A program made the translations under genes and the position numbers. A stretch of DNA of 59,517 nucleotides from an uncultured Hyphomicrobiales bacterium (GTDB lineage Bacteria > Pseudomonadota > Alphaproteobacteria > Rhizobiales > Xanthobacteraceae), in the NCBI GenBank assembly GCA_903878085.1, contig CAIRGJ010000041.1, positions 1-59,517 of the forward strand. The letters are read 5' to 3'. Of the stretch, positions 23,488 to 32,749 are shown one piece after another. Position 1 is the stretch's first letter, and each line of letters opens with the position of its first letter. The notes under the pieces are model-generated. The model saw only the letters and a program-made list of their open reading frames with translations. It ran no database searches and was not told the origin of the DNA.

Positions 23488-24161
23488 GCTGTTTCACCTC
23501 GCGCCGTGGCGCCGGCCTGCCGGATCGCCGCGATATTGGCTTTGTAGTTGCCGCCCTTGAAGACCGCGGAGCCGGCGACCAGCACATTGGCGCCGGCCTG
23601 CACGACCTTGGCGGCATTGTCGGCGGTGACGCCGCCATCGACTTCGATGTCGATCGGCCTGTCGCCGGCCAGCATCCGCAGCGCGCCGATCTTGTCGAGC
23701 GCGGCCGGGATGAAGGCCTGGCCGCCGAAGCCGGGACTGACCGACATCACCAGGATGAGGTCGACCAGATCGATGACGTTCTCGATGGTGTTGATGGGCG
23801 TGCCCGGGTTGAGCGTGACGCCGGCCTTCTTGCCGAGCGCGCGGATCGCCTGCAGCGAGCGGTGGATGTGCGGGCCCGCTTCCACATGCACAGTGATGAT
23901 GTCGGCGCCGGCCTTGGCGAAGGCTTCGAGATAGGGGTCGCAAGGGCTAATCATCAGGTGCACGTCGAAAATCTTCTTCGAGTGCGGGCGCAGCGCCTTC
24001 ACCACATCGGGGCCGATGCTGATGTTGGGGACGAAATGCCCGTCCATGACGTCGACATGCACCCAGTCTGCGCCTGCGGCATCGATGGCGCGCACTTCCT
24101 CGCCCAGTTTGGCGAAGTCAGACGCGAGTATTGACGGCGCGATGATCAAAGGGCGGGGCAT
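23484..24161 (-). CDS. rpe: ribulose-phosphate 3-epimerase
   Basis: Rpe interconverts ribulose-5-phosphate and xylulose-5-phosphate in the pentose phosphate or Calvin pathways. The 225-residue TIM barrel has [32 protein letters not shown] with catalytic and metal-binding Asp/His, [11 protein letters not shown], and [15 protein letters not shown]. It heads the rpe-purB pair. The 263-bp gap upstream, divergent to the EF-hand gene, contains only a small hairpin (CCGGCAA/TTGCCGG, 24259-24275). Confidence 0.97.
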   Translation of the reverse strand: MPRPLIIAPSILASDFAKLGEEVRAIDAAGADWVHVDVMDGHFVPNISIGPDVVKALRPHSKKIFDVHLMISPCDPYLEAFAKAGADIITVHVEAGPHIHRSLQAIRALGKKAGVTLNPGTPINTIENVIDLVDLILVMSVSPGFGGQAFIPAALDKIGALRMLAGDRPIDIEVDGGVTADNAAKVVQAGANVLVAGSAVFKGGNYKANIAAIRQAGATARGETA

Positions 24162-24424
24162 TCACGGGCCTCCAAAAACGAGCTTCGCGTACCACGCGCG
24201 GCGGCCACGGGCAACGCGAGGCCTGTGCGAAACGTGCCCCGGCAAAGCGGGCCACCGCCCGGCAAGAATTGCCGGACGCGGCGCCGGCCCGGTGCGGGGG
24301 GGGCTTCACCGAATATCCAATAAAACCCGAACTTTTCATGGTGGAACCGCATGGCGCGGCTCTTGCAATCCCATGGCGGGTGCGACGACCGCCGGCGCGA
24401 CCGGTGGAAATCTGGAGTTGAGTA

Positions 24425-25228
24425 ATGTCTATGTCCGTGGGCGCATCGTCGAATGCGCTGACCTATCTGCAGCAGCTGCTGCAGCAAGGCACTGCCGGCG
24501 CAAGTAAGTCGACCGGTGCTGCCGATCCTCTATCCGAACTGATGCAAACTTTGACCGGGTCCGGCACAAGCACGGACCCGCTCACGTCCCCGACAAGCAC
24601 CAAGGCGGCGGGCTCCGGCAGTTCCGGCGTTCCGCCGTTTGGCTCAGGCACGATGGCACAGTTGCTGTCGTTGCAAACCCAGTCCGGAAACAGCCCAGAA
24701 CAGGCTTTCTTCTCGAAGCTCGATACCGACGGCGACGGCAAAATCAGTAAAACCGAATTCGCAAACGCCGCCAGCAAGGCCGGCGTCGACAGTTCGGTCG
24801 CCAATGCGGTCTTCGACAAGATAGACGGCAACGGCGACGGCTCGGTCAGCCAGAGCGAATTGGCCAAAGCCGACCACGGCGGCCATCACCATCATGTTCA
24901 TGATGGCGGTGATGGCGGCGGCGGTGGTGGCACGGATGCCCTGACGTCGGGCACCGCTGGCGCGACGACCAAGACCACGACCAATGCCGACGGCTCGAGC
25001 ACGACGACGATTTCCTACGCCGACGGCAGTTCGATCGACATGAACACGCCGGCGGCGGCGTCGACGAGCGCTTCAACCTCGAGCGACAGTTCCGGCAGCA
25101 ATAGCCCGAACAGCAGCACGAGCAACAGCACGAGCAGCCAGTCCAGCGTCAACCTGCTGGAGCAGCTGATCAAGATGCAATCGCAGATGCTGAGCGCGAT
25201 GACGTCGACGCTGTCAACGGTAGTCTAA
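24425..25228 (+). CDS. EF-hand calcium-binding protein, low-complexity, with His-rich segment
   Basis: A 267-residue protein rich in Ser, Thr, Gly and Asp. Two consecutive canonical EF-hand loops are present, DTDGDGKISKTEF (about residues 100-112) and DGNGDGSVSQSEL (about 137-149). They are followed by GGHHHHVHDGGDGGGGGG, a probable metal-binding His cluster. The C-terminal half is Ser/Thr/Asn repeat-like and ends in a Gln/Leu/Met helix. There is no signal peptide; MSMSVGASSNALTYLQQLLQQ resembles the start of other Bradyrhizobium EF-hand proteins. Role is unknown; calcium binding is predicted. Confidence 0.8.
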   Translation: MSMSVGASSNALTYLQQLLQQGTAGASKSTGAADPLSELMQTLTGSGTSTDPLTSPTSTKAAGSGSSGVPPFGSGTMAQLLSLQTQSGNSPEQAFFSKLDTDGDGKISKTEFANAASKAGVDSSVANAVFDKIDGNGDGSVSQSELAKADHGGHHHHVHDGGDGGGGGGTDALTSGTAGATTKTTTNADGSSTTTISYADGSSIDMNTPAAASTSASTSSDSSGSNSPNSSTSNSTSSQSSVNLLEQLIKMQSQMLSAMTSTLSTVV

Positions 25229-25257
25229 GACTTATCGGCGCATGATCTCTTCCGAGG

Positions 25258-26226
25258 TCATGCGCCGGTAACGGCCTCGCGCCGCTGCAGCCGCTTGGCC
25301 AAAGGCTTGACCAGCGCCGGCAGCAAATAAATCGGAAACTGCGACATCGCAAAATAAAACCACGCCATATCGGGCAGGGTGCTGCCGAGCGCGGCCATGA
25401 TGACGCCGACATTGCGGAATGCGGCGAGCAGGCCGATCACCAGCCCGCGATCGACGCCGGCGCGGATGAAGACCAGCGCGCTCAGCCCGATCAGCACGCA
25501 GGTCAGCACGATGATCAGCACCAGCAGTTCGAGCGCGAAAATCGGATCGGCCATGACGTGGCGCGGCACGCTTTCCATCGCCGCTATGGCGAAGACGAAA
25601 ACCGCGATCACGTTCAGCCCGTCGATGGTGTCCTTCTGACGCTCGATCCACGGCGTGCCGGCGATGCGGCGGATCGCGAAGGCGACAGCGCCCGCGCCGG
25701 CAAAGAAGAAGAACAGCTTGATGCCGAGTTCGATCGGGGAAAACAGCGACGTGCCGAGGAACAGGTAACTGAGCGCGACCGTGGTCAGTGGCGACAGCGC
25801 GTTGCAGATGATCAGCGTGACCAGCGAAAACGCGACGTCGAGGCCGATCAGCGCCGCGAAGGCGGCAGAGGAAGTGATCGGCGTGATCGCGCATTGCAGG
25901 ATCATGATGGTGTACAGCGCCGGCATGGTGTCGCGGATGCCGGACAGCGCATAGGCGGCGCCAAACAGCAGCGGCGTCGCCACCATGACCCAGAGCGCGG
26001 CGGCGATAGCGAGCCCCGGCGTCTTCAGGTGGCGGCCGAAGGCTAGCGGGTCGGTGCGCAAATAGGAAAACAGCAGCAGCACGAACACGGTTTCGCCGAG
26101 ATAGGGCTTTACGTAGACCGCAAGCTGCGGAACGGCGAGGCCGAAAAACACCGAGACCGCCAGCGCGCGCGTACCTTGCCGGCCGAGCCACGCCAGCGCG
26201 GCTCGCAAGGCAGTCAGAAATGGCAT
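25258..26226 (-). CDS. SBF-like (bile acid:sodium symporter family) transporter
   Basis: This 322-residue membrane protein has about nine or ten transmembrane segments and the general layout of the SBF/BASS superfamily. It has repeated halves with the crossover motifs LQCAITPITSSAAFAALIGLD and LLAAFRNVGVIMAALG. It is more divergent than typical BASS or ArsB/Acr3 members. The transported solute is unknown; pantoate, organic anions or arsenite are all represented in the wider family. The ATG at 26226 (MPFLTALRAALAWLG) is preferred over longer starts that run into the divergent gene region. Confidence 0.75.
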   Translation of the reverse strand: MPFLTALRAALAWLGRQGTRALAVSVFFGLAVPQLAVYVKPYLGETVFVLLLFSYLRTDPLAFGRHLKTPGLAIAAALWVMVATPLLFGAAYALSGIRDTMPALYTIMILQCAITPITSSAAFAALIGLDVAFSLVTLIICNALSPLTTVALSYLFLGTSLFSPIELGIKLFFFFAGAGAVAFAIRRIAGTPWIERQKDTIDGLNVIAVFVFAIAAMESVPRHVMADPIFALELLVLIIVLTCVLIGLSALVFIRAGVDRGLVIGLLAAFRNVGVIMAALGSTLPDMAWFYFAMSQFPIYLLPALVKPLAKRLQRREAVTGA

Positions 26227-26328
26227 GGCAGATCTCCGGCAGAACGTTGCCGCAGGGTCATAGCGCCTGCGGCCGATCCATTCCATATAAAAGGCGCGGC
26301 GGTAGAGAGGCGCAGGAGCAAGGCTTAA

Positions 26329-27573
26329 ATGGCACGCACCGATGCGATCGTGTTGGGCGCCGGCATTGTCGGTACCTCGATCGCGCTGCATCTGGTCAAG
26401 CGCGGCTTGAGCGTCGCGATGGTCGACCGTGCCGGCATCGGCGAACAGACCTCCTATGGCAATTCCGGCGTGATCGAAGGCAGCACGATTTTGCCGCCGG
26501 CATTTCCGTCGAGTTTCGGCGCGTTGCTGCGCGTCGCGCTCAAGCGTTCGAGCGAAGCCAATTATCATCTCGGATTCTTGCCGCAGGTGGCGCCGTGGCT
26601 GCTAGCGTTCCGCGCCGCGTCGCGGCCGGAGCGGCTCGCCGAGACCGCGCGGCTGAACCGGCCTTTGTTCGCGCGCGCCATCGCCGAACACGAGGCGCTG
26701 ATGCTGGAGTCCGGCGCCACGCGCTATTTGCGCAAGACCGGATGGCTCAAACTTTATCGCGATGAGCGAAGCTTCAAGGCGTTGCAGCCGGAATTCGATC
26801 TGGCGCAGGAATTCGGCCTGCCGTTGCAGGCGCTCGATGCCGCCGGCGTGCAGGCGCTGGAGCCGTCGCTCAATGCGGCGTTCGCGCGCGGCGTGTTCTG
26901 GCCGCAGGCGGCGAGCTTGAGCAATCCGCTGGCGGTGACGCGCGCTTACGCGAAACGGTTTGGTGACTTGGGCGGCCTGACGCTGACCGGCGATGCACGC
27001 TCGCTGCATCGTTCCGGTTCCGGCTGGCGGGTCGAGACCAACGAGGGCGGCCTCGATACGAGCAACGTCGTGGTCGCGCTCGGGCCCTGGGCGCCCGATC
27101 TTCTGGAGCCGCTCGGCCTCAAGCTGCCGATGGCGGTGAAACGCGGCTATCACCGGCACTTCACCGCGCGCGGCAATGCGGCGCTGGAGCGTCCGGTGGT
27201 CGATGTCGCCAATGGCTACCTGATCACGCCGATGGAGCAGGGCATCCGCCTGACGACCGGCGCTGAATTCGCCGCGCGCGATGCGGAGTCTACGCCGGTA
27301 CAATTCGACCGCCTGATGCCAAAGGCGCGCGAACTGTTTCCGCTCGGCGAACGTGTCGACGACAAGACCTGGGTCGGCAGCCGGCCGTGTTTCCCGGATT
27401 CAAGGCCAGTGATCGGACGCGCGCCGGGTCACGGCGGGCTGTGGCTGGCGATCGGCCACGCGCATTGGGGGCTGACGCTCGGGCCATCGACCGGGCGGCT
27501 GCTCGCGGACATGATCACCGGCGCGACGCCGTTCTGCGATCCGCAGGCTTACGCGGCGGAGCGGTTTCTCTAA
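26329..27573 (+). CDS. FAD-dependent oxidoreductase, DadA-like (D-amino acid dehydrogenase family)
   Basis: This 414-residue protein begins with the FAD dinucleotide-binding fold IVLGAGIVGTSIALHLVKRGLSVAMVDR. It continues as a DAO-superfamily enzyme (YGNSGVIEGSTILPP, then GLWLAIGHAHWGLTLGPSTGRLLADMI near the end). Relatives oxidise D-amino acids or other secondary amines and pass electrons to the respiratory chain. The specific substrate is not evident. It starts about 100 bp from the divergent transporter and converges on the P1 peptidase gene with a four-base overlap of stops. Confidence 0.88.
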   Translation: MARTDAIVLGAGIVGTSIALHLVKRGLSVAMVDRAGIGEQTSYGNSGVIEGSTILPPAFPSSFGALLRVALKRSSEANYHLGFLPQVAPWLLAFRAASRPERLAETARLNRPLFARAIAEHEALMLESGATRYLRKTGWLKLYRDERSFKALQPEFDLAQEFGLPLQALDAAGVQALEPSLNAAFARGVFWPQAASLSNPLAVTRAYAKRFGDLGGLTLTGDARSLHRSGSGWRVETNEGGLDTSNVVVALGPWAPDLLEPLGLKLPMAVKRGYHRHFTARGNAALERPVVDVANGYLITPMEQGIRLTTGAEFAARDAESTPVQFDRLMPKARELFPLGERVDDKTWVGSRPCFPDSRPVIGRAPGHGGLWLAIGHAHWGLTLGPSTGRLLADMITGATPFCDPQAYAAERFL

Positions 27574-28559
27574 ACTTTAAATTTGTCGCGCCAGCTCGGT
27601 AGCGCGCCCGCAAAGGCCAACGCAGTGGCCTCGTAGACGCCCCGCGCAATAGCGCGCGCCAGCACATTGGCCGCGACCATGCCGAGTTCGCTCATCGATA
27701 GCAGCGGATCGGGCAAGGGCTTGGCGCCCATCGCCGCGGCGAACACAATGTCGCCGTCGAGCGGCGTATGCACCGGGTAGATAGCGCGCGACATTCCAGA
27801 TTGGGCCATAACCGCCAGGCGCTTGGCCTGCGCCTTCGTTAGGATTGCGTCGGTGGCGACGATGGCGAGCGTGGTGGCTTGGCGCGGCTGGCCCTTGCTG
27901 CGTAGCGCCAGCGCATCGGCACTAAATGCTGACGGCAAGCCGCGGCCGCCGAATTCTGCGTTTTGCTCGAACGGCGCCGCCCAGAAATGCGGGCCGTCGC
28001 CGACCGTGACGCTGCCGGCGGCATTCACCGCGACAATGGCGCCGACCATAATGCCGTCGCGCGTCATCGCCGACGCCGAGCCGATGCCGCCTTTAAGATT
28101 GACGGTGGTGGCGCCTAAGCCCGCGCCGACGCTGCCGAGTGCGCAATCGCTGCCGGCGCTCTTTGCCGCGTCGTAGCCAAACTCGCGATAGGGCGGATAG
28201 CGGCCCCAGTTCTTGTCGCCGCCCGAAAGCAGGTCGAACAAAATCGCGCCGGGCACGATCGGCACCCGCGCCTCGCGCACGGCAAAACCGCGGCCCTGTT
28301 CGCGCAGATAAGCCTGTACGCCGGAGGCTGCGTCGAGCCCGAAGGCCGAGCCGCCCGACAGAACGATGGCGTCGATGCCGTCCACGGTCTGCGCCGGATC
28401 GAGCAGCGCGGTCTCGCGGGTGCCGGGGCCGCCGCCGCGCACGTCGACGCTCGCCACCACGGCTCTGTCGAACACGACCGCCGTCGCGCCGGACCCGAGC
28501 TTGCCGTCGCCGGCGTGTCCAACCCGCAGGCCTGGGATGTCGGTGATGAGATTGCGCAA
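27570..28559 (-). CDS. P1-family (DmpA/NylC-like) peptidase
   Basis: This 329-residue protein of the P1/S58 family of self-cleaving N-terminal-nucleophile aminopeptidases and amidases has ITDIPGLRVGHAGD, IVLSGGSAFGLDAASGV, VGAGLGATTVNLKGGIGSAS, and TTLAIVATDAILTKAQAKRLA. In many relatives the self-cleavage site is Asn-Thr directly before this last segment. Here the residue before Thr-Thr is Ala, which may alter processing. The start is the ATG at 28559. Substrate is unknown. It converges with and overlaps the DadA-like gene by four bases. Confidence 0.87.
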   Translation of the reverse strand: MRNLITDIPGLRVGHAGDGKLGSGATAVVFDRAVVASVDVRGGGPGTRETALLDPAQTVDGIDAIVLSGGSAFGLDAASGVQAYLREQGRGFAVREARVPIVPGAILFDLLSGGDKNWGRYPPYREFGYDAAKSAGSDCALGSVGAGLGATTVNLKGGIGSASAMTRDGIMVGAIVAVNAAGSVTVGDGPHFWAAPFEQNAEFGGRGLPSAFSADALALRSKGQPRQATTLAIVATDAILTKAQAKRLAVMAQSGMSRAIYPVHTPLDGDIVFAAAMGAKPLPDPLLSMSELGMVAANVLARAIARGVYEATALAFAGALPSWRDKFKV

Positions 28560-28734
28560 CGGCTGCTCTCCTTCTTCACCTGGCCCCGCAACGCGCGGAG
28601 AGGGCGGCTTTGGAGCCTAGCGAGGAAGCCGGGTGAGGGGCAATGCGCCGCCCCCGATCACATCCGATCACGTCAAAGTCAGAACGGACCCGGCTGACTT
28701 GCCATTGCCATAGTTGCCGGGGCATCTAGGGCGC

Positions 28735-29469
28735 ATGAATGGCGATGTCACTTTTCTGGCCGCCCTGATCGCGGGCCTGGTCAGCTTCCTGTCTCCCTGC
28801 GTGCTGCCGCTGGTGCCGCCCTATCTGGTGTACCTGGCCGGTACGTCGTTGGAGCGTTTCGCCGATCGGGAGCCGGAGCCGCGCGTCAAGCGCGAGACCG
28901 TGGTGGCCGCGTGCCTGTTCGTGCTCGGATTCTCGACGGTGTTCGTGGCGCTCGGCGCCAGCGCCAGCGTCATCGGTTCGCTGATCCGCGCCTATTCGGG
29001 GCCGCTGTCGACCATCGCCGGCGTCATCATCATCGTCATGGGGTTGCATTTTCTCGGGCTGACCCGGATTTCGTTGCTGTACCGCCAGAAGCGGATGACC
29101 GTGGCCAAGCCGGTCGGGCTGTGGGGCGCCTATGTCATGGGCTTGGCCTTCGCCTTCGGCTGGACGCCTTGCATCGGGCCGATCCTGGCGGCGATCCTGG
29201 CGGTGGCGGCGGCCGAGCAGACGGTAACCAAAGGCGCCAGCCTGCTCGCGGTCTATTCGCTCGGTTTGGGGATTCCGTTCATCGTCGCGGCCTTCGCCAT
29301 TGAACCCTTCGCGGCTTTCCTGGCGCGCTTCCGCAAGCACATGCTGCGGGTCGAGCAGGCGATGGGAGCGCTGCTGGTGTTGACCGGCATCGCCTTCCTC
29401 ACCGGCAGCATCAACCAGATGAGCGTGTGGCTGCTGGATTTGTTTCCGGTGCTTGGTAGGATTGGGTAG
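28735..29469 (+). CDS. ccdA: cytochrome c biogenesis protein CcdA
   Basis: CcdA moves reducing equivalents across the inner membrane from thioredoxin to periplasmic thiol proteins for cytochrome c maturation. The 244-residue protein has six transmembrane helices and the two redox Cys in FLSPCVLPLVPPYL and FGWTPCIGPILA. ATG 28735 follows an AGGG site. A degenerate REP-like sequence occupies much of the 175-bp gap upstream. It ends 11 bp before a large inverted repeat shared with livK. Confidence 0.94.
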   Translation: MNGDVTFLAALIAGLVSFLSPCVLPLVPPYLVYLAGTSLERFADREPEPRVKRETVVAACLFVLGFSTVFVALGASASVIGSLIRAYSGPLSTIAGVIIIVMGLHFLGLTRISLLYRQKRMTVAKPVGLWGAYVMGLAFAFGWTPCIGPILAAILAVAAAEQTVTKGASLLAVYSLGLGIPFIVAAFAIEPFAAFLARFRKHMLRVEQAMGALLVLTGIAFLTGSINQMSVWLLDLFPVLGRIG

Positions 29470-29479
29470 CGCCAAAAGA

Positions 29480-29568
29480 AAAAGCCCGCCATCCGATCTC
29501 GGGTTTACCCGAGATCGGCATTTTAGTAGCGCAAGTCAGGCAAGGCTGGCCTGCGATGGCGGGCTTTT
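29480..29568. terminator. nested inverted repeat, bidirectional terminator between ccdA and livK
   Basis: The outer arms AAAAGCCCGCCAT (29480-29492) and ATGGCGGGCTTTT (29556-29568) pair over 13 bp and supply A and T tracts on both sides. Inside are a near-perfect 12-bp hairpin (29493-29504/29507-29518) and a weak 5-bp one (29537-29541/29548-29552). The result is a three-way-junction shape. Both convergent genes end within 21 bp of it. Confidence 0.78.
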
Positions 29569-29588
29569 CGATTCAACGTGGCGAAAAT

Positions 29589-30731
29589 CTATTTCATCTT
29601 GGTGCAGTCGGAGCCAGGGCACTCGACATAGGTGACCTTGCCGCTGGCGTCTTTCTTCCAGACGTACATCACGTAGTCGAGGTTGGTGCGGTCGCCCTTC
29701 TTGTCATAGGAGATGTCGCCGAGCACGGTCTTGAACTTCATGCCCGAGTGCATTTTCTCCGCGACCTTTTTCGGGTCGAGCGACTTGGCCGCTTCCGCCG
29801 CCTGCTTAATGATTTGCACGCCGGCATAGCTGTAGAGCGTGTAGGCCTGCGGCTCGAACTTGTTGGCGCGGAATTTCTCAACGGCTTCCTTGGCCGCCGG
29901 GTTGTTGCGCGGGTCGGGACCGTAGGTCATCAGCGTGCCTTCGACGCCGGGACCGCCGATCGAGGCGAACTCGTCGTCGGTGATGCCGTCGCCGCCCATC
30001 AGCGGCGCCTTGACGCCCTGGTCGCGCATCTGGCGCACGATCAAGCCGCCTTCGGTGTAGAGGCCGCCCCAATAGATCAGGTCGGCGCCGGACTGCTTGA
30101 TCTTCGAGACAAGCGCGGAATAGTCCTTCTCGCCGGTGTTGACGCCTTCATAGAGCACTTCCTTGACGCCGCCTTTGTTCATCGCGGCCTTGGTCTCGTC
30201 GGCGAGGCCCTTGCCGTAAGTGGTCTTGTCGTGAACGATGGCGATCTTCTTGCCCTTGAAGTGCTTGACGATGTAATCGCCGGCGACCTTGCCCTGCTGA
30301 TCGTCGCGGCCACAGACGCGGAAGATGTTCCACATGCCGCGCTCGGTGACTTTCGGGTTGGTCGAGGCGGGGGTGATCTCGAGGATGCCGTTTTCCTGGT
30401 AGACCTCGGACGACGGCATGGTGACGCCGGAATTGTAGTGGCCGATGACGAACTTGACGCCGTCGGCGGCGAATTTATTGGCGACCGAGACGCCTTGCTT
30501 GGGATCGGAGACGTCGTCGCCGTAGGACACCACGAGCTTCTGACCGAGAATGCCGCCGGCGGCGTTGATGTCGGCGGCGGCCTGGTCGACGCCGTTCTTC
30601 ATCTGCGCGCCGGTCGCGGCGCTGGGGCCGGTGATCGGACCGCCAATGGCGAGTTTGACCTGCGCAGTGGCGGGTGCCGCCATCGCAATCGCGGAGCCCA
30701 AAGCAAGGCCGAGCGCAACAATCCTCTTCAT
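29589..30731 (-). CDS. livK: branched-chain amino acid ABC transporter, periplasmic binding protein
   Basis: This 380-residue type I periplasmic binding protein has a signal peptide (MKRIVALGLALGSAIAMAAPATA) and a mature start VKLAIGGPITGPSAATGAQ. Core family motifs are DPKQGVSVANKFAADGVKFVIGHYNSG and the ITPASTNP ligand-site strand. It closes the liv operon, 52 bp after the DUF6867 gene. A Leu/Ile/Val or related amino-acid ligand is inferred from family. The C-terminus has a Cys pair (ECPGSDCTKMK) possibly forming a disulphide. Confidence 0.94.
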   Translation of the reverse strand: MKRIVALGLALGSAIAMAAPATAQVKLAIGGPITGPSAATGAQMKNGVDQAAADINAAGGILGQKLVVSYGDDVSDPKQGVSVANKFAADGVKFVIGHYNSGVTMPSSEVYQENGILEITPASTNPKVTERGMWNIFRVCGRDDQQGKVAGDYIVKHFKGKKIAIVHDKTTYGKGLADETKAAMNKGGVKEVLYEGVNTGEKDYSALVSKIKQSGADLIYWGGLYTEGGLIVRQMRDQGVKAPLMGGDGITDDEFASIGGPGVEGTLMTYGPDPRNNPAAKEAVEKFRANKFEPQAYTLYSYAGVQIIKQAAEAAKSLDPKKVAEKMHSGMKFKTVLGDISYDKKGDRTNLDYVMYVWKKDASGKVTYVECPGSDCTKMK

Positions 30732-30783
30732 CTGATTTCCCCTTCGCTTGGAACCGGCAAGTTCTAATGGCGGTAATGCTACT

Positions 30784-31136
30784 TCAGGGCGCGCGGCGGC
30801 GCCAGCGCAGACGGGTCACGGGCTCGTTGATCCAGCGATATTGCGTCACCATCTGCGCCGTGCGGGCGGCCCGAAAGCCTAGCAATCCGAGGGCTAGGCA
30901 AACCGCGGTGTCGATCAGGTAATAGTGCGCCGACAGCAGGGTGCCGCCGAACAGGCTGAAGTGAAAGAACCGCACCGTGGCGCCGAGGATCAAGCCATAG
31001 ACGGCGACCTGCCACCACGGCCGCCAGGTCGCGGCGATGGCGCGGCCGGCGAGGAAGGCGGCGCCGCCGCCCAAGAACACGGTGACCAGCAGGAAGACGC
31101 CGAACGAGTCTTCTTCGAAGATCAGTTCTGTAAGGC

Positions 31137-31140
<4 letters not shown>
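30784..31140 (-). CDS. DUF6867-type small membrane protein of the liv operon
   Basis: A 118-residue protein with three predicted transmembrane helices (GVFLLVTVFLGGGAAFLAG, WQVAVYGLILGATVRFFHF, YYLIDTAVCLALGLLGFRA) and a basic C-terminal tail (RLRWRRR). Its start overlaps the livF stop by four bases and livK follows, so it is part of the transporter operon. A homologous conserved protein occurs in liv loci of related alphaproteobacteria. Its role is undescribed; an accessory to the permease is a guess. Confidence 0.8.
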
Positions 31141-31855
<715 letters not shown>

Positions 31856-31859
<4 letters not shown>

Positions 31860-32749
31860 AGCCCGACCTCGGCTTCGACTTGCGCCACTTTATCTTCCGC
31901 GACGCCGAGATAGGCGGCGATCACCTTCGGATCGTTGCGCACCGCTTCGGGCGGGCCGTCGGAAATCTTGACGCCATAGTCGAGCACGATCAGGTGGTCG
32001 GAAATTTCCATCACCACCGACATGTCGTGTTCGATCAGCAGGATCGAGATGGCGTGCTCGTCGCGGATCGTCAGCAGCAACTCGTTGAGCTCGCCGCTCT
32101 CGCGCGGATTGAGACCGGCCGCCGGTTCATCGAGACAGAGCAGCACCGGCTCGGTGCACATGGCGCGCGCGATCTCGAGGCGCCGTTGCGCGCCATACGG
32201 CAGATCGCCGGCTGGGTCGTCGGCGCGCGCCAGCAGCCCGACGCGGTCGAGCCAGAGGCGAGCCTTGTCAATCGCGGCGCGTTCGGCGGCCGCATATGAC
32301 GGAAAGCCGAGAATGCCGAGCAGTGTGTAGCCGGAAGCGAGCATCAAGCGGTTGTGTTGCGCCACCAGCAGATTTTCCAGCACCGTCATACCGGGAAACA
32401 GGCGGATGTTTTGAAACGTTCGCGCGACGCGCGCCTGTTGTGTCACAAGGTAATCCGGAAGACGCTCAAGCTGGAACAAACTGCCGTTCGCCCGCGCGAG
32501 GCTGCGGCTGCCGCTGTCGGTCAGAGTATCCAGCTCACTCCAGATTGACGCATCGCCATGACGCAGGCCCAGGCGGCCCTCGCTCGGCTTGTAGAAGCCG
32601 GTAATGCAGTTGAAGACAGTCGTCTTGCCCGCGCCATTCGGGCCGATCAGCGCGGTGATTTTGCCTTCCTGCGCCTCGAACGACAAGTCATCGACCGCGA
32701 CGAGGCCGCCGAAGCGCATGGTGAGGTGCTCGACTCGGAGCAGCGCCAT
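31856..32749 (-). CDS. livG: branched-chain amino acid ABC transporter ATPase LivG
   Basis: This 297-residue ATPase has Walker A GPNGAGKT (residues 36-43), the LivG-typical RVARTFQNIRLFPGMTVLENLLVAQHN, Walker B VLLCLDEPAAGLNP and SILLIEHDMSVVMEI. Residues about 61-98 (from GLRHGDASIWSELD to LERLPDYLV) form an insertion of some 25-30 residues relative to short LivG proteins, between Walker A and the Q-loop. No frame break is seen there. It overlaps livM and livF. Confidence 0.95.
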
